From: an uncultured bacterium | GTDB lineage: Bacteria; Bacillota; Clostridia; Lachnospirales; Lachnospiraceae | DNA length: 64,000 nt | NCBI GenBank assembly: GCA_905214875.1 | Contig: CAJMNR010000012.1 | Coordinates: 13,123-77,122 of the forward strand | Reading direction: 5' to 3' | Shown here: in pieces, positions 26,960 through 35,805 of the stretch | Position numbering within the stretch: the stretch's first letter is position 1 | How the letters are laid out: every line of letters starts with the position of its first letter | Made by a program: the position numbers and the translations under genes | The notes under the pieces: generated by a model | Database searches by the model: none | Told to the model about the DNA's origin: nothing | What the model saw: the letters and a program-made list of their open reading frames with translations, nothing else

Positions 26960-27571
26960 CTATTGCTGGCTGTGGACTGCTGAAATATTTTTCTCATGTT
27001 CCACCAATTGTTTTCTGCTCTTTACCATTTCATTGCGACTCAATGTATCTCGATTCCATAATTGCACTTGGTTTCCCTGCGCAAGTTGAATGGCACTGCT
27101 TGTAAAATAGTTGTTCGTAACGACAAGTGCTGTCTTCGCACCATACATTCGTTTCGATGCATACACTTCCTGCACTGCCTGAATTCCAACCTTGTCACTG
27201 TAGCATTTTGCCTGAACCACCGTAGTCTTCCCTTTCTTATGCAAGACCAAATCAGCGCCATAATCATGAGACTTTGGCGTTTTCTCCACTCGATAACCTA
27301 ACTCTGAAAAATAATGATACAAATAGTCTTCGAATTCCTCACCGCTCATTTGATCGATTTCTGCAAGTTCACGCTTCACAAACTCCGACTTCTCCCTGAT
27401 TAACCAATATACAACGCCTACGGTGCTTACAATAAGCAAAAGGATAAGCCCATACTCTTTCAAGAAAAATCCCATAAATTTTGGAATCTTCTCAAGTGCA
27501 GTGACAAAAGCCACTATTCCAAGAATAAACCAAATAAGATTGTTATCGCCTTTCTTTCCCAATTTTCTCAC
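26960..27571 (-). CDS. Membrane-anchored Mrr-like restriction endonuclease-fold protein
   Basis: A 203-residue protein with two N-terminal transmembrane segments (about 14-32 and 38-58) and a C-terminal PD-(D/E)xK nuclease domain of the Mrr/DUF2034 type. The helix MSGEEFEDYLYHYFSELGYRVE is followed by the catalytic D in YGADLVL and Q-x-K in VVQAKCY, with AVQEVYASKRMYGA after. Family members cleave DNA, sometimes only modified or stalled DNA; membrane-tethered forms are common and uncharacterised. The start looks like a GTG at 27571 without a strong ribosome site. No methyltransferase is adjacent, so it is not a classical restriction pair. Confidence 0.85.
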   Translation of the reverse strand: MRKLGKKGDNNLIWFILGIVAFVTALEKIPKFMGFFLKEYGLILLLIVSTVGVVYWLIREKSEFVKRELAEIDQMSGEEFEDYLYHYFSELGYRVEKTPKSHDYGADLVLHKKGKTTVVQAKCYSDKVGIQAVQEVYASKRMYGAKTALVVTNNYFTSSAIQLAQGNQVQLWNRDTLSRNEMVKSRKQLVEHEKNISAVHSQQ

Positions 27572-27643
27572 CCTAACATAGTATTATGTTAATTAGTTTG
27601 AGAAATTTTAGTGGAATCTATGCATAAAAAGTTGGAGTATGAT

Positions 27644-28063
27644 TTATTTCCTACACTCTTCACAAATCCCATACAACACCGTTCGCACAGGATTCATCTC
27701 AAAGCCATGATGCTCTAACACATGTTCTTCAAGACTCACCATCTCGTGACAATGCAAGTGAATGAGCTTTCCGCATTTTTCACATTTGCAGTGAACGCAG
27801 GCTGGCTTGTGGCACTGTTCTTGATTGCCTAGATATTCAAAGCAGGCGCTTGTTGTGCCATCGACTGTGTATTTTGCAACCAAACCTTCTGCTACCATAC
27901 GCTCCAAGTGGCGGTATACGGTCGTCGTACCGATTGTCACGCCTTGCTCTTTAAAATACGCACAAATGTCATTTACTGTGACATGGCTGCCGACTGGAAG
28001 TGATTGCAAATACGACTTAAGCTCTGCCATTTGCTTTGTTTGATATTGTGTTTTACGAGCCAT
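27644..28063 (-). CDS. Fur-family metalloregulator (Zur-like)
   Basis: A 139-residue winged-helix repressor. The DNA-binding half contains VNDICAYFKEQGVTIGTTTVYRHLERMVAEGLV. The metal half is Cys/His-rich: HKPACVHCKCEKCGKLIHLHCHEM and a final GICEECRK, giving the two CxxC structural zinc sites. Many His/Cys residues and the neighbouring ZnuA-type binding protein suggest zinc response, but Fur or PerR function cannot be excluded. Start ATG follows GGAGG, with a promoter TTGACT-16-TATAAT at 28098-28125. It is transcribed separately from the binding-protein gene upstream. Confidence 0.9.
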   Translation of the reverse strand: MARKTQYQTKQMAELKSYLQSLPVGSHVTVNDICAYFKEQGVTIGTTTVYRHLERMVAEGLVAKYTVDGTTSACFEYLGNQEQCHKPACVHCKCEKCGKLIHLHCHEMVSLEEHVLEHHGFEMNPVRTVLYGICEECRK

Positions 28064-28097
28064 AGGTTCCGCCTCCAGTAGATTAAAGTTTTTTCCT

Positions 28098-28125
28098 ATT
28101 ATAGCATCTCCAAAAAGAAAGTCAA
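28098..28125 (-). promoter_or_regulatory. Promoter of the Fur-family gene
   Basis: Minus-strand TTGACT (28120-28125), 16-bp spacer, TATAAT (28098-28103). Confidence 0.75.
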
Positions 28126-28140
28126 TCTATGTAGAATTAT

Positions 28141-28168
28141 AGGCTACCTCATCATAATGGGGTAGCCT
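28141..28168. terminator. Hairpin after the metal-binding lipoprotein gene
   Basis: AGGCTACC...GGTAGCCT stem between the binding-protein stop and the fur promoter. The U tract is poor in either direction. Confidence 0.45.
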
Positions 28169-28253
28169 AACTCTATTTTCTATGGAAGCTTATTCTTTGT
28201 TGTTGTATAATTTCTGTCATGACATTCTGTGCATTCTAATGTAATTTTCGTTC

Positions 28254-29231
28254 TCAATTTAAAGCCTCCTTTAGTACCTCTACGTTGTGTTCCATCAAAC
28301 TCATATAAGTAGCACCAGCTTCAAAATCATCTTTTGTTACATTGTGAACTGCATTTAAAAGTTCACTTTTCGCACCGGTTGCTTCACAAATGGAATTACA
28401 AACTTGTTCATTGGATAACTCGATATGGAACACGACAGGAATCTTATCCTTCTTCACCTTATCATTTAGAAATGCAATGGTTGCCGCACTGGCTTCCGTA
28501 TCGGTGGAACACCCCGGAAATGCTGCATAGTAAGTAAGACCATAGGCATCTGCAAAATATCTAAATGGGAAGCGGTCGCCTACGATGATTTCTTTTCTTT
28601 TGGCATTGCTTATAACATCCTGAAACTTTTTATCAAGCTCTGTAAGCTTTGCAATGTAAGCGTTTGTGTTGCTCTTATAGTCCTCGGCATTGGCAGGATC
28701 AATCTGGCAAAGATGATCGCATAATTTCTGTACAATGAGCATTGCATTATTTGGAGATGTCCAAACATGTTCATCGTATTCAACTTCGTCGCCCTCTTCT
28801 TCCTCTTCCTCTGCTGTCATTCCTTCTACTGTCTTTTCCTCCACAAGACTTACGCAATCCATTAGTGTTACTACATCCGTCTTTTTTGTATCAACACAGC
28901 TAAGGATTTTTTCTACCCACGCATCGGACTCTCCTCCTACATAAACAAACATATCGGAATTGGTCACGTTTTTAATATCTTGTGGCGTTGGTTCAAAGCT
29001 ATGACTTTCTGCGCCTGGAGCTAACAACATCGTTAGGTTAATGTGGTCTCCTCCAATCTGACGCAAGAAATCATATTCCGGGAAAATGGTTGCAATCACA
29101 TTTATTTTATTCGAAGAATTTTGCGTACTCTCTGTTTCTTTACTTTCTGTTTTATTCCCGCATGCAGTGAAAGCTACCATGGACATAATGGACATAACAA
29201 CAAGCAAAATTACTTTATTCAGTTTTTTCAT
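28254..29231 (-). CDS. Zinc/manganese-type ABC substrate-binding lipoprotein (ZnuA family)
   Basis: A 325-residue extracellular metal-binding lipoprotein. The signal peptide ends in a lipobox FTAC. Cluster A-I features include the first ligand His in ESHSFEP, the second in DEHVWTSP, and the third in VFHIELSNEQV. The mobile loop that is His-rich in many zinc-binding ZnuA proteins is here almost purely acidic (EEEEEEGDEVEYDEH). No ABC permease or ATPase gene is adjacent, so it must partner a distant transporter. I chose ATG 29231 after GGAGG. Control by the neighbouring Fur-type regulator is likely; an inverted repeat upstream is a candidate site. Confidence 0.88.
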   Translation of the reverse strand: MKKLNKVILLVVMSIMSMVAFTACGNKTESKETESTQNSSNKINVIATIFPEYDFLRQIGGDHINLTMLLAPGAESHSFEPTPQDIKNVTNSDMFVYVGGESDAWVEKILSCVDTKKTDVVTLMDCVSLVEEKTVEGMTAEEEEEEGDEVEYDEHVWTSPNNAMLIVQKLCDHLCQIDPANAEDYKSNTNAYIAKLTELDKKFQDVISNAKRKEIIVGDRFPFRYFADAYGLTYYAAFPGCSTDTEASAATIAFLNDKVKKDKIPVVFHIELSNEQVCNSICEATGAKSELLNAVHNVTKDDFEAGATYMSLMEHNVEVLKEALN

Positions 29232-29267
29232 TTCTATTAGACCTCCAAAATATAAGATTTGTAACAT

Positions 29268-29290
29268 GGCGTATTTATGTATAAATCGCC
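29268..29290. promoter_or_regulatory. Imperfect palindrome upstream of the metal-binding lipoprotein
   Basis: GGCG-TATTTATG-TATAAATC-GCC, 23 bp, in the 82-bp gap before the lipoprotein start and overlapping a possible minus-strand TTGTAA...TACATA promoter. It could bind the Fur-family regulator encoded downstream; the match to known Zur boxes is poor. Confidence 0.4.
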
Positions 29291-29313
29291 GGATTATTTA
29301 CAAACTATATATT

Positions 29314-29619
29314 TTAATCGTCTAGCCTTACTTTATCTAATATGAGTGTTCGCTTTTGAAAGGAGTTTAAGAATAAAACCACTACTTTTCGAATCGTAGT
29401 AGCCAATAAGAAACTGCATATGACAGCCAAAATTGCTCCACCAATCTGGCTTAGCATTGTTTCTGCAACCTGTAGTTCATGACAAATCGGACATTCTATC
29501 CCTGTACATTCATGAACAAAATGATTGGATTCGTAGTGTAAATAATATTGTGCTGTAAAAACGATGATAAATGCGAGAAGGACAGCTATTGCTTTTTTTA
29601 GTAGAATTTTATTTTTCAT
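29314..29619 (-). CDS. Small membrane protein with HxCxxxxCPxC motif
   Basis: A 101-residue protein with two transmembrane segments (about 8-26 and 55-78). Between them is an exposed loop HECTGIECPICHELQ, a cluster of Cys and His suited to binding metal. I do not recognise a named family. It sits directly upstream of, and in the same direction as, the ZnuA-type lipoprotein, so a role in metal handling at the membrane surface is a reasonable inference. Start ATG follows AAAGGGAGG. Confidence 0.72.
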   Translation of the reverse strand: MKNKILLKKAIAVLLAFIIVFTAQYYLHYESNHFVHECTGIECPICHELQVAETMLSQIGGAILAVICSFLLATTIRKVVVLFLNSFQKRTLILDKVRLDD

Positions 29620-29740
29620 ATCAACTATTCCTCCCTTTCTTTTTCCGTTTTCTAAGAACGTTAAGATTACTATGTATTAAATGCAATTTGAAAACGTTTT
29701 TCATTTTACGCTTTTTCCTTTCACCTGTCAATAAATATCA

Positions 29741-29797
29741 TTGACAAAATAACTTATGTTACATATAATACTAAAAATAGATATTCTAATTTTAGAA
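29741..29797 (+). promoter_or_regulatory. Promoter and palindrome of the MarR operon
   Basis: TTGACA (29741-29746), 17-bp spacer, TATAAT (29764-29769): full consensus. The near-palindrome TTCTAATTTTAGAA (29784-29797) just downstream of the start point is a likely autorepression site. Confidence 0.8.
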
Positions 29798-29811
29798 CAT
29801 TTGGAGGTCAT

Positions 29812-30243
29812 ATGAAAGGATTAGAGGTTTTTCATTTAACAAGAAGAATAATGAATGTTTATGAGGAAAGATGTTCCTCTATATGTAAAGCAAATAATAT
29901 AAATCAGAATTGCCTGGATGTCCTTCTGTTTCTTGCCAACAATCCTGAATACAATACAGCAAAAGATATCTGTGAAGTTCGAGGAATTAAAAGCGGAATT
30001 GCTTCTGTTGTAGTCGAAAAACTGATTAAAAAAGGGTATCTGGAAAGAAAAGTAGATGAACACGATCGACGAATAAATCGAATCTTTATAACCGAAGCAG
30101 CTAGCGAAACTGTCGAACAAGCACAGAAGATACAAAAAGAGTTTTTTATTGAACTATTAGAAGACGTGACTGCGGAAGAAATTGAAGTGTTCAAGCAGAT
30201 GCTTGGAAAATTAGATGACAAAATAGAAAGGATGAATAACTAA
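29812..30243 (+). CDS. MarR-family transcriptional regulator
   Basis: A 143-residue winged-helix dimer. Recognition region AKDICEVRGIKSGIASVVVEKLIKKGYLER and the wing DEHDRRINRIFIT are typical of MarR. Two cysteines near the N-terminus (CSSIC) could be redox-sensitive. Its stop overlaps the start of the TauE-type transporter (TAATG), showing translational coupling, and it probably controls that gene in response to the transported compound or oxidants. Ribosome site GGAGG. Confidence 0.93.
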   Translation: MKGLEVFHLTRRIMNVYEERCSSICKANNINQNCLDVLLFLANNPEYNTAKDICEVRGIKSGIASVVVEKLIKKGYLERKVDEHDRRINRIFITEAASETVEQAQKIQKEFFIELLEDVTAEEIEVFKQMLGKLDDKIERMNN

Positions 30244-31004
30244 TGGACTTTTTAACGATTCTTGTATGTTTCATCGGTGGGCTTGGCGCCGGGCTAGGAA
30301 CCGGTTTAGCAGGACTTTCTGCTGCCGCTGTCATTTCCCCAATGTTAATTACATTTTTGGGTATACCGGCGTATCAAGCAATTGGAATTGCGTTAGCATC
30401 GGATGTTCTTGCTTCCGGTGTCAATGCTTACACATATGGAAAAAATAAAAATATAGACCTTAAGAACGGCCTGCTCATGCTTGCATCTGTTCTTGTCTTT
30501 ACACTTGTAGGAAGCTTTATTTCCTCAAAACTTCCAGATTCTGCGATGGGCAGTTTTTCTAAATGGGTAACCATCCTTGTAGGTATTAAATTTATTTTCA
30601 AACCGGTTATGACAACAAAAGAGAACTTGGAACATAAAAGTGAATCAACGAAACGAATACAATCTCTACTCTGCGGTACCTTAATTGGTTTTATCTGCGG
30701 ATTTGTCGGCGCCGGCGGCGGTATGATGTTGCTTCTTGTTTTAACAAGCGTATTAGGATATGAGTTAAAGACAGCAGTCGGAACTAGCGTTTTCATAATG
30801 ACATTTACTGCATTAACAGGAGCAGTTTCCCACTTTGTAATCGATGGACTTCCACGATTTGGTCTTCTATTGCTATGCATGATTTTTACCTTGTTATTTG
30901 CTAGAGTCGGTGCAAAATGGGCAAATAGTGCAAATATAAAAACGTTAAACCGTGTAACAGGTGTTGTTTTAAGTACACTTGGTATTATAATGATTCTTTT
31001 TTAA
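30243..31004 (+). CDS. TauE/SafE-family membrane permease
   Basis: A 253-residue protein with seven to eight hydrophobic segments. The duplicated glycine-rich motifs of this family are both visible, GGLGAGLGTGLAGLSAAAVISPML at the N-terminus and GFVGAGGGMMLLLVLTSVLG in the middle. Members export sulfite, sulfoacetate or other small organosulfur or carboxylic anions. The substrate is not evident. Co-expressed with the MarR regulator and ends at an intrinsic terminator. Confidence 0.92.
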   Translation: MDFLTILVCFIGGLGAGLGTGLAGLSAAAVISPMLITFLGIPAYQAIGIALASDVLASGVNAYTYGKNKNIDLKNGLLMLASVLVFTLVGSFISSKLPDSAMGSFSKWVTILVGIKFIFKPVMTTKENLEHKSESTKRIQSLLCGTLIGFICGFVGAGGGMMLLLVLTSVLGYELKTAVGTSVFIMTFTALTGAVSHFVIDGLPRFGLLLLCMIFTLLFARVGAKWANSANIKTLNRVTGVVLSTLGIIMILF

Positions 31005-31034
31005 GATTTAAAATCTCAAAATAACACAAAAAAT

Positions 31035-31062
31035 CAGCCCGTACTCTAACGGGCTGTTTTTT
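31035..31062 (+). terminator. Terminator of the MarR-TauE operon
   Basis: CAGCCCGT-ACTCTA-ACGGGCTG followed by six T. Confidence 0.9.
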
Positions 31063-31105
31063 GTTTCGTACAACTTTTCTCGTTCCACGAAAACAAATTC
31101 TCCTA

Positions 31106-31882
31106 TTATTTGTATGTCTTTACAAACTTACCAGCTTGACGGTTTCCCTCACAAAACCATGAAACCTCATACTCCGGAGTGGAAGAATATTTCTCTAGTA
31201 TTTCATCATTTGACATTGTTGCAGCCTTATCTAACCCCTTCTCTCGAGCTTTTTGTACAAGCTTTGCAATCTCCTCTTTTGTAAATGGCTCACTTTGTAG
31301 TCGTACATAATTTGGATCTCCATACATATTAAACATTGTCTGAACGCCATTTGTCGGATCTCTATCCAAATCATTTATATAGTATCTTGTGTTACTCACT
31401 TCATACTTAGACACCCCGTCCCATGTAAAACAACAACAATCAAGATTATTGTCGTAAACCGATGGATTGCCTTCCCCAAGCTTTAAAGTCAACTGTGAAA
31501 TAGTTAGGCGATTGGAGGAAAGCCACTGCAAGACTTGAGATGCATTACGAAGAGAAACGTTCTCCTCTGTGCTGTCTAAAATTATGGATGGATTGGCACC
31601 AAATGCATAAACTGCAACGGGGTTTAATTCAAATAGCTCCTCAACTAGTTTAAAGAAGTATTCAAATCGTCCAGGCTTGCTTAAATGACTGATTATCATC
31701 TTCATTTTTTGCTCTTTTGAGCTCTTTCCAACCACAATAATTACAATGCAGGAGGTAATGCTATCACAATAATAGACTGCTTTCTGTGACATAGTGGATA
31801 AGTCAGCAATGTAATAGTTATCCTGATTTATATAGTATACATAAGAATAGTTAGAAACACTTCTAAGTACAGCCGGTTTCAT
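31106..31882 (-). CDS. Uncharacterised protein, possibly CheD-like fold
   Basis: A 258-residue soluble protein with no confident family assignment. The order of segments is reminiscent of the chemoreceptor deamidase CheD: a small-residue strand with a cysteine (SITSC, C45), a histidine about 20 residues later at a strand end (ISHLSKP, H66), a helix, then AVYAFGANPSII, NVSLRNASQVLQWL and a further strand pair. CheD uses a Cys-His pair in this arrangement. The C-terminal 90 residues (QSEPFTKEEIAKLVQKAREKG...) are extra. The adjacent gene is a chemoreceptor, which fits, but the similarity is weak and needs structure prediction. Start ATG follows AGAGGG. Confidence 0.55.
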   Translation of the reverse strand: MKPAVLRSVSNYSYVYYINQDNYYIADLSTMSQKAVYYCDSITSCIVIIVVGKSSKEQKMKMIISHLSKPGRFEYFFKLVEELFELNPVAVYAFGANPSIILDSTEENVSLRNASQVLQWLSSNRLTISQLTLKLGEGNPSVYDNNLDCCCFTWDGVSKYEVSNTRYYINDLDRDPTNGVQTMFNMYGDPNYVRLQSEPFTKEEIAKLVQKAREKGLDKAATMSNDEILEKYSSTPEYEVSWFCEGNRQAGKFVKTYK

Positions 31883-32017
31883 ATGAGTTTGCCCTCTTTC
31901 TTAAATTCATAAATAGTGCTCACTTTTAAGTATGATATATGTACTTCAAATTTATTTATGGAAGCTTGTGAGGAATCAATTAGCGTTCGCTCGTTTTTTT
32001 GCTATCATAACCAAAAG

Positions 32018-32056
32018 AGCGTCGCAACCAAGCTACATAAGCCCAATTACGACGCT
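32018..32056 (-). terminator. Terminator of the 4HB chemoreceptor gene
   Basis: AGCGTCG...CGACGCT stem enclosing a 25-base loop; minus-strand exit CTTTTGG. Confidence 0.65.
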
Positions 32057-32069
32057 CCTTCTTCCTTTT

Positions 32070-33803
32070 CTATAATTGATCAAATATAGAAGTCTGCTCT
32101 TTCAATTCTTCTACGATTTCAGAGTTTTCATCCATACTTACTCGAATTGTCTCCATTTCTCCAACTAATGTTTGGATGCTATTTGTCACACCATTAATTC
32201 CATCGACACCTTCATTTACAGAGTTTGTAATTACACTGATGGATGCATTGATTTGAGCAATTACGTTTCGTAACTCCTGTGTCCGTTCTGTAAAATGATT
32301 CATTGCATCCTCGATATAAATAGAACCATCTTTATAGCGTAAGCCATTTTCCACATTTACTTCAAACTCATGCATAATGTCCTGAGCTAAATATGTGACT
32401 AATTCTTCTGCATTATTTGCAAGATTCGTTACTGCATCTGTCACAAGTAAATTAATTTCTTGAATACGGTTTGCAGTCACGCTACTAGAATTAGCTAATT
32501 GCCCAATCTCGTTAGCAACTACTGCAAATCCTTTTCCGGCTTCACCGGCTCTTGCCGCCTCAATGTTTGCATTTAATGCAAGTAGATTTGTCTGTTGCGC
32601 AATGTCTAGAATCTCTTGTGTTAAACTATTGATTTGTTCTACACTCTTACTATCCTCTATTGCTTGATTTAATACAGTAAGGATTTCATTTACTTTTTCT
32701 TCTGTCTTTGCCAATTTTTCTTTTGCATTAGCTTCCATAGCCTCTGCATTTTCCTTGATCTTTTTCGTATAGGAAGCAATCTCTTTTGTTCGATTGGCAA
32801 TTTGATTTACTTCTATTGTAACTGCTTCTGAATTATCGTTGATTTCATTAACACTGCTAGATACTTCTTCCATACCAGCGGATAACTCCTCTGATAACGC
32901 TGATAACTCATTTGCTCCCTCTTGAGATGAAGCAACGCTACTTAATACTTCTGTTACTACTTCATCCATTTTTTCAGAACTTGTTACAATCGTCTTTAAA
33001 CTTCCTTGTAACGTTTCAATGAAGCGATTGATTCCCTCTCCTAGCGAACCAATTTCATCGTTATACAAAACTTCTACTCTCTTTGTTAAATCGCCTTTTC
33101 CTGCATCAATTTCCTCAATAATTGTAGTAACCACCTGATTCGTAGCAATGGTTGGCTTAATTATTCTCTTCATTAGAAGGAAGATGATAAAGCTCCAAAA
33201 ACTAAATCCTATGATACAACACATTACAACCACAATCCATGCCTCTATATAGGTATTCTCAATTTCCTTCTTCTCTCTTTCGATTGCTTTGCTTTCAATA
33301 TTATTAATTTCATAGATTGCATCTTTTATTACTTCGATTGGCTCTTTTAACCCAACCTCTGATAACTGATAAGCTGCATCGTCCTCATTTTTTTCACTTA
33401 AAACTATAATTTCTTGTGAAGATTTTTGAACGATCTCATATTGTTGTTTAAAAATCTCATACTGATCTTTTGATGCTTGAGTAATAAACTTATCAAAATA
33501 ATCCATTTGATTTGGAACGACTTTAAATAAATGTTCGAGATTTTCTTCACATTTCTTCATGGTTTCATCATCTGGAGCTAAGATATGATATAGCGTATTC
33601 TCTTGGATATCATTAATATTATCCAAGATTTCATCTAAGCTCAATACGGTATTAACATTCACATCTACGATCTTAGTTGCCTTATTACCAATTGTTCTGA
33701 TTCGGTTGATTAATAAAGCATTGGTTATTGATATAGTGATTGCCAATAGTATTAACGGAAAAATCATTAGTTTCTTAATGTTCTGTTTTCTCTTGTTGTT
33801 CAT
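32070..33803 (-). CDS. Transmembrane chemoreceptor with 4-helix-bundle sensor
   Basis: A 577-residue methyl-accepting chemotaxis protein. TM1 is at about 11-32, an extracellular helical sensor of 4HB_MCP type spans about 35-190, TM2 is about 193-215 and a HAMP domain follows (KRIIKPTIATNQVV to RFIETLQ). The cytoplasmic hairpin is centred on QQTNLLALNANIEAARAGEAGKGF, the conserved CheA/CheW tip, with flanking methylation helices. After the tip the returning helix carries an unusual stretch, AQDIMHEFEVNVENGLRYKDGSIYIEDAM, that breaks the regular heptads. The candidate CheD-like gene lies downstream. Ligand unknown. Confidence 0.92.
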   Translation of the reverse strand: MNNKRKQNIKKLMIFPLILLAITISITNALLINRIRTIGNKATKIVDVNVNTVLSLDEILDNINDIQENTLYHILAPDDETMKKCEENLEHLFKVVPNQMDYFDKFITQASKDQYEIFKQQYEIVQKSSQEIIVLSEKNEDDAAYQLSEVGLKEPIEVIKDAIYEINNIESKAIEREKKEIENTYIEAWIVVVMCCIIGFSFWSFIIFLLMKRIIKPTIATNQVVTTIIEEIDAGKGDLTKRVEVLYNDEIGSLGEGINRFIETLQGSLKTIVTSSEKMDEVVTEVLSSVASSQEGANELSALSEELSAGMEEVSSSVNEINDNSEAVTIEVNQIANRTKEIASYTKKIKENAEAMEANAKEKLAKTEEKVNEILTVLNQAIEDSKSVEQINSLTQEILDIAQQTNLLALNANIEAARAGEAGKGFAVVANEIGQLANSSSVTANRIQEINLLVTDAVTNLANNAEELVTYLAQDIMHEFEVNVENGLRYKDGSIYIEDAMNHFTERTQELRNVIAQINASISVITNSVNEGVDGINGVTNSIQTLVGEMETIRVSMDENSEIVEELKEQTSIFDQL

Positions 33804-33928
33804 TATAACTTTCTCCCCCTTATTTAGGCATCAAATATTTTCCCTCTATTTTTATCGACATATTTTGTGTTTATTTTACATTTATTTAAAATAATTGTAA
33901 ATTAAGTGCAATTCCAATAAACAAAAAA

Positions 33929-33971
33929 GCAGTTACCTTGTTGAGATTTTTTCTATCACCAAGATAACTGC
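33929..33971 (-). terminator. Terminator of pckA
   Basis: Minus-strand GGCAGTTATCTTG...CAAGGTAACTGC stem followed by U-rich sequence (six T). Confidence 0.85.
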
Positions 33972-34044
33972 CTTTTTTCTCCTCGACACCTATATGTTAT
34001 ACGAGGATTTTATTGCAATATATACTCTTTATTCAGTTGTAGGT

Positions 34045-35649
34045 TTATAGTTGTGGACCAGCAGCAACTAATGACTTGCCTAGTTCATTGCCTTCATATT
34101 TTTTGAAGTTCTTATTAAAACGACTTGCAAGATCTTTTGCCTTTGTTTCCCATTCGGAAGCATCAGCATATGTATCACGAGGATCAAGAATGTTAGAATC
34201 TACGCCTGGAAGTTCGGTTGGCACTTCAAAATCAAAGTATGGAATCTTCTTAGTAGGTGCCGTTGTGATGGAACCATCAAGGATTGCATCGATAATACCA
34301 CGAGTATCACGAATAGAGATACGTTTTCCTGTACCATTCCATCCAGTGTTAACTAAGTATGCTTTCGCACCGTTTTTCTCCATCTTCTTAACTAATTCTT
34401 CTGCATACTTTGTTGGATGTAATTCAAGGAATGCCTGACCAAAGCAAGCGGAGAATGTAGGTGTTGGTTCTGTAATTCCACGTTCTGTACCAGCAAGTTT
34501 AGCTGTGAAACCAGATAAGAAATAGTATTTCGTCTGTTCTGGAGTAAGAATAGATACTGGTGGAAGTACACCAAATGCATCAGCAGAAAGGAAGATAACG
34601 TTCTTTGCAGCTGGTGCAGAAGAAATTGGACGAACGATATTTTTAATATGGTCAATTGGATAAGAAACACGAGTATTTTCTGTTACGCTCTTATCATCAA
34701 AATCAATCTTGCCATCTTCAGCAATTGTAACGTTCTCTAAAAGTGCATTACGTTTGATTGCATTGTAGATGTCTGGTTCAGATTCTTTATCAAGGTTAAT
34801 AACCTTAGCATAGCATCCACCTTCAAAGTTGAATACACCGTTGTCATCCCAACCATGTTCGTCATCACCGATTAAAAGACGTTTTGGATCTGTAGATAAT
34901 GTTGTTTTTCCTGTACCAGAAAGACCAAAGAAGATTGCAGTGTTTTCACCGTTCATATCTGTATTTGCAGAACAGTGCATAGAAGCGATACCTTTTAAAG
35001 GAAGGTAGTAGTTCATCATAGAGAACATACCTTTCTTCATTTCACCGCCATACCAAGTATTGATAATTACTTGCTCACGGCTAGTAATATTGAATACTAC
35101 AGCAGTTTCTGAGTTAAGACCTAACTCTTTGTAGTTCTCAACCTTTGCTTTAGAAGCATTGTAAACAACAAAATCTGGCTCGAAGTTTTCAAGTTCTTCC
35201 TCTGTAGGTTTGATGAACATGTTTCTAATGAAATGAGCCTGCCAAGCAACTTCCACAATGAAACGAACAGCCATTCTTGTATCTTTGTTTGCACCGCAGA
35301 ATGCATCTACAACAAAAAGTTTTTTGCCAGAAAGTTCGTCTTTGGCAATTTTTTTAACTGCTTCCCAAGTTTCCTGTGAAGCTGGATGGTTGTCATTTTT
35401 ATATTCATCAGAAGTCCACCATACAGTGTCTTTAGAATTTTCATCCATAACAATGAATTTATCTTTAGGAGAACGACCAGTGTAAATACCCGTCATAACA
35501 TTAACAGCACCAAGTTCGCTTTCCTGCCCTTTTTCATACCCTTCCAGCTCAGGCTTCATTTCTTCTTCATATAATGCTTCATAAGAAGGATTATATACAA
35601 TTTCTTTTACTCCGGTAATACCATACTGAGTCAAATCAACATTTTTCAT
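34045..35649 (-). CDS. pckA: ATP-dependent phosphoenolpyruvate carboxykinase
   Basis: Interconverts oxaloacetate plus ATP with PEP, CO2 and ADP. In fermentative anaerobes it often runs toward oxaloacetate. The 534 residues match the family length. Visible motifs are TGRSPKDKF (substrate loop), the P-loop GLSGTGKTTLS, the metal-binding DDEHGW and the adenine-region RISIRDTRGIID. I placed the start at ATG 35649, behind AGAGAGG, giving MKNVDLTQYG, the usual N-terminus; an upstream in-frame ATG at 35712 adds 21 unlikely residues. Monocistronic. Confidence 0.96.
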   Translation of the reverse strand: MKNVDLTQYGITGVKEIVYNPSYEALYEEEMKPELEGYEKGQESELGAVNVMTGIYTGRSPKDKFIVMDENSKDTVWWTSDEYKNDNHPASQETWEAVKKIAKDELSGKKLFVVDAFCGANKDTRMAVRFIVEVAWQAHFIRNMFIKPTEEELENFEPDFVVYNASKAKVENYKELGLNSETAVVFNITSREQVIINTWYGGEMKKGMFSMMNYYLPLKGIASMHCSANTDMNGENTAIFFGLSGTGKTTLSTDPKRLLIGDDEHGWDDNGVFNFEGGCYAKVINLDKESEPDIYNAIKRNALLENVTIAEDGKIDFDDKSVTENTRVSYPIDHIKNIVRPISSAPAAKNVIFLSADAFGVLPPVSILTPEQTKYYFLSGFTAKLAGTERGITEPTPTFSACFGQAFLELHPTKYAEELVKKMEKNGAKAYLVNTGWNGTGKRISIRDTRGIIDAILDGSITTAPTKKIPYFDFEVPTELPGVDSNILDPRDTYADASEWETKAKDLASRFNKNFKKYEGNELGKSLVAAGPQL

Positions 35650-35805
35650 TTTGCATTTACCTCTCTTTTCGTAAAATTTTTGTAATCTTTGGTACAATGA
35701 ATATTTTACCATTTTTTCTGTTTTTTTACAATGTTCTTTATAATTTTTTAATTTTAGTCATGGTTTTTATTCTGTATGGTAAGTGAATATAGTAGACAAT
35801 TACCT

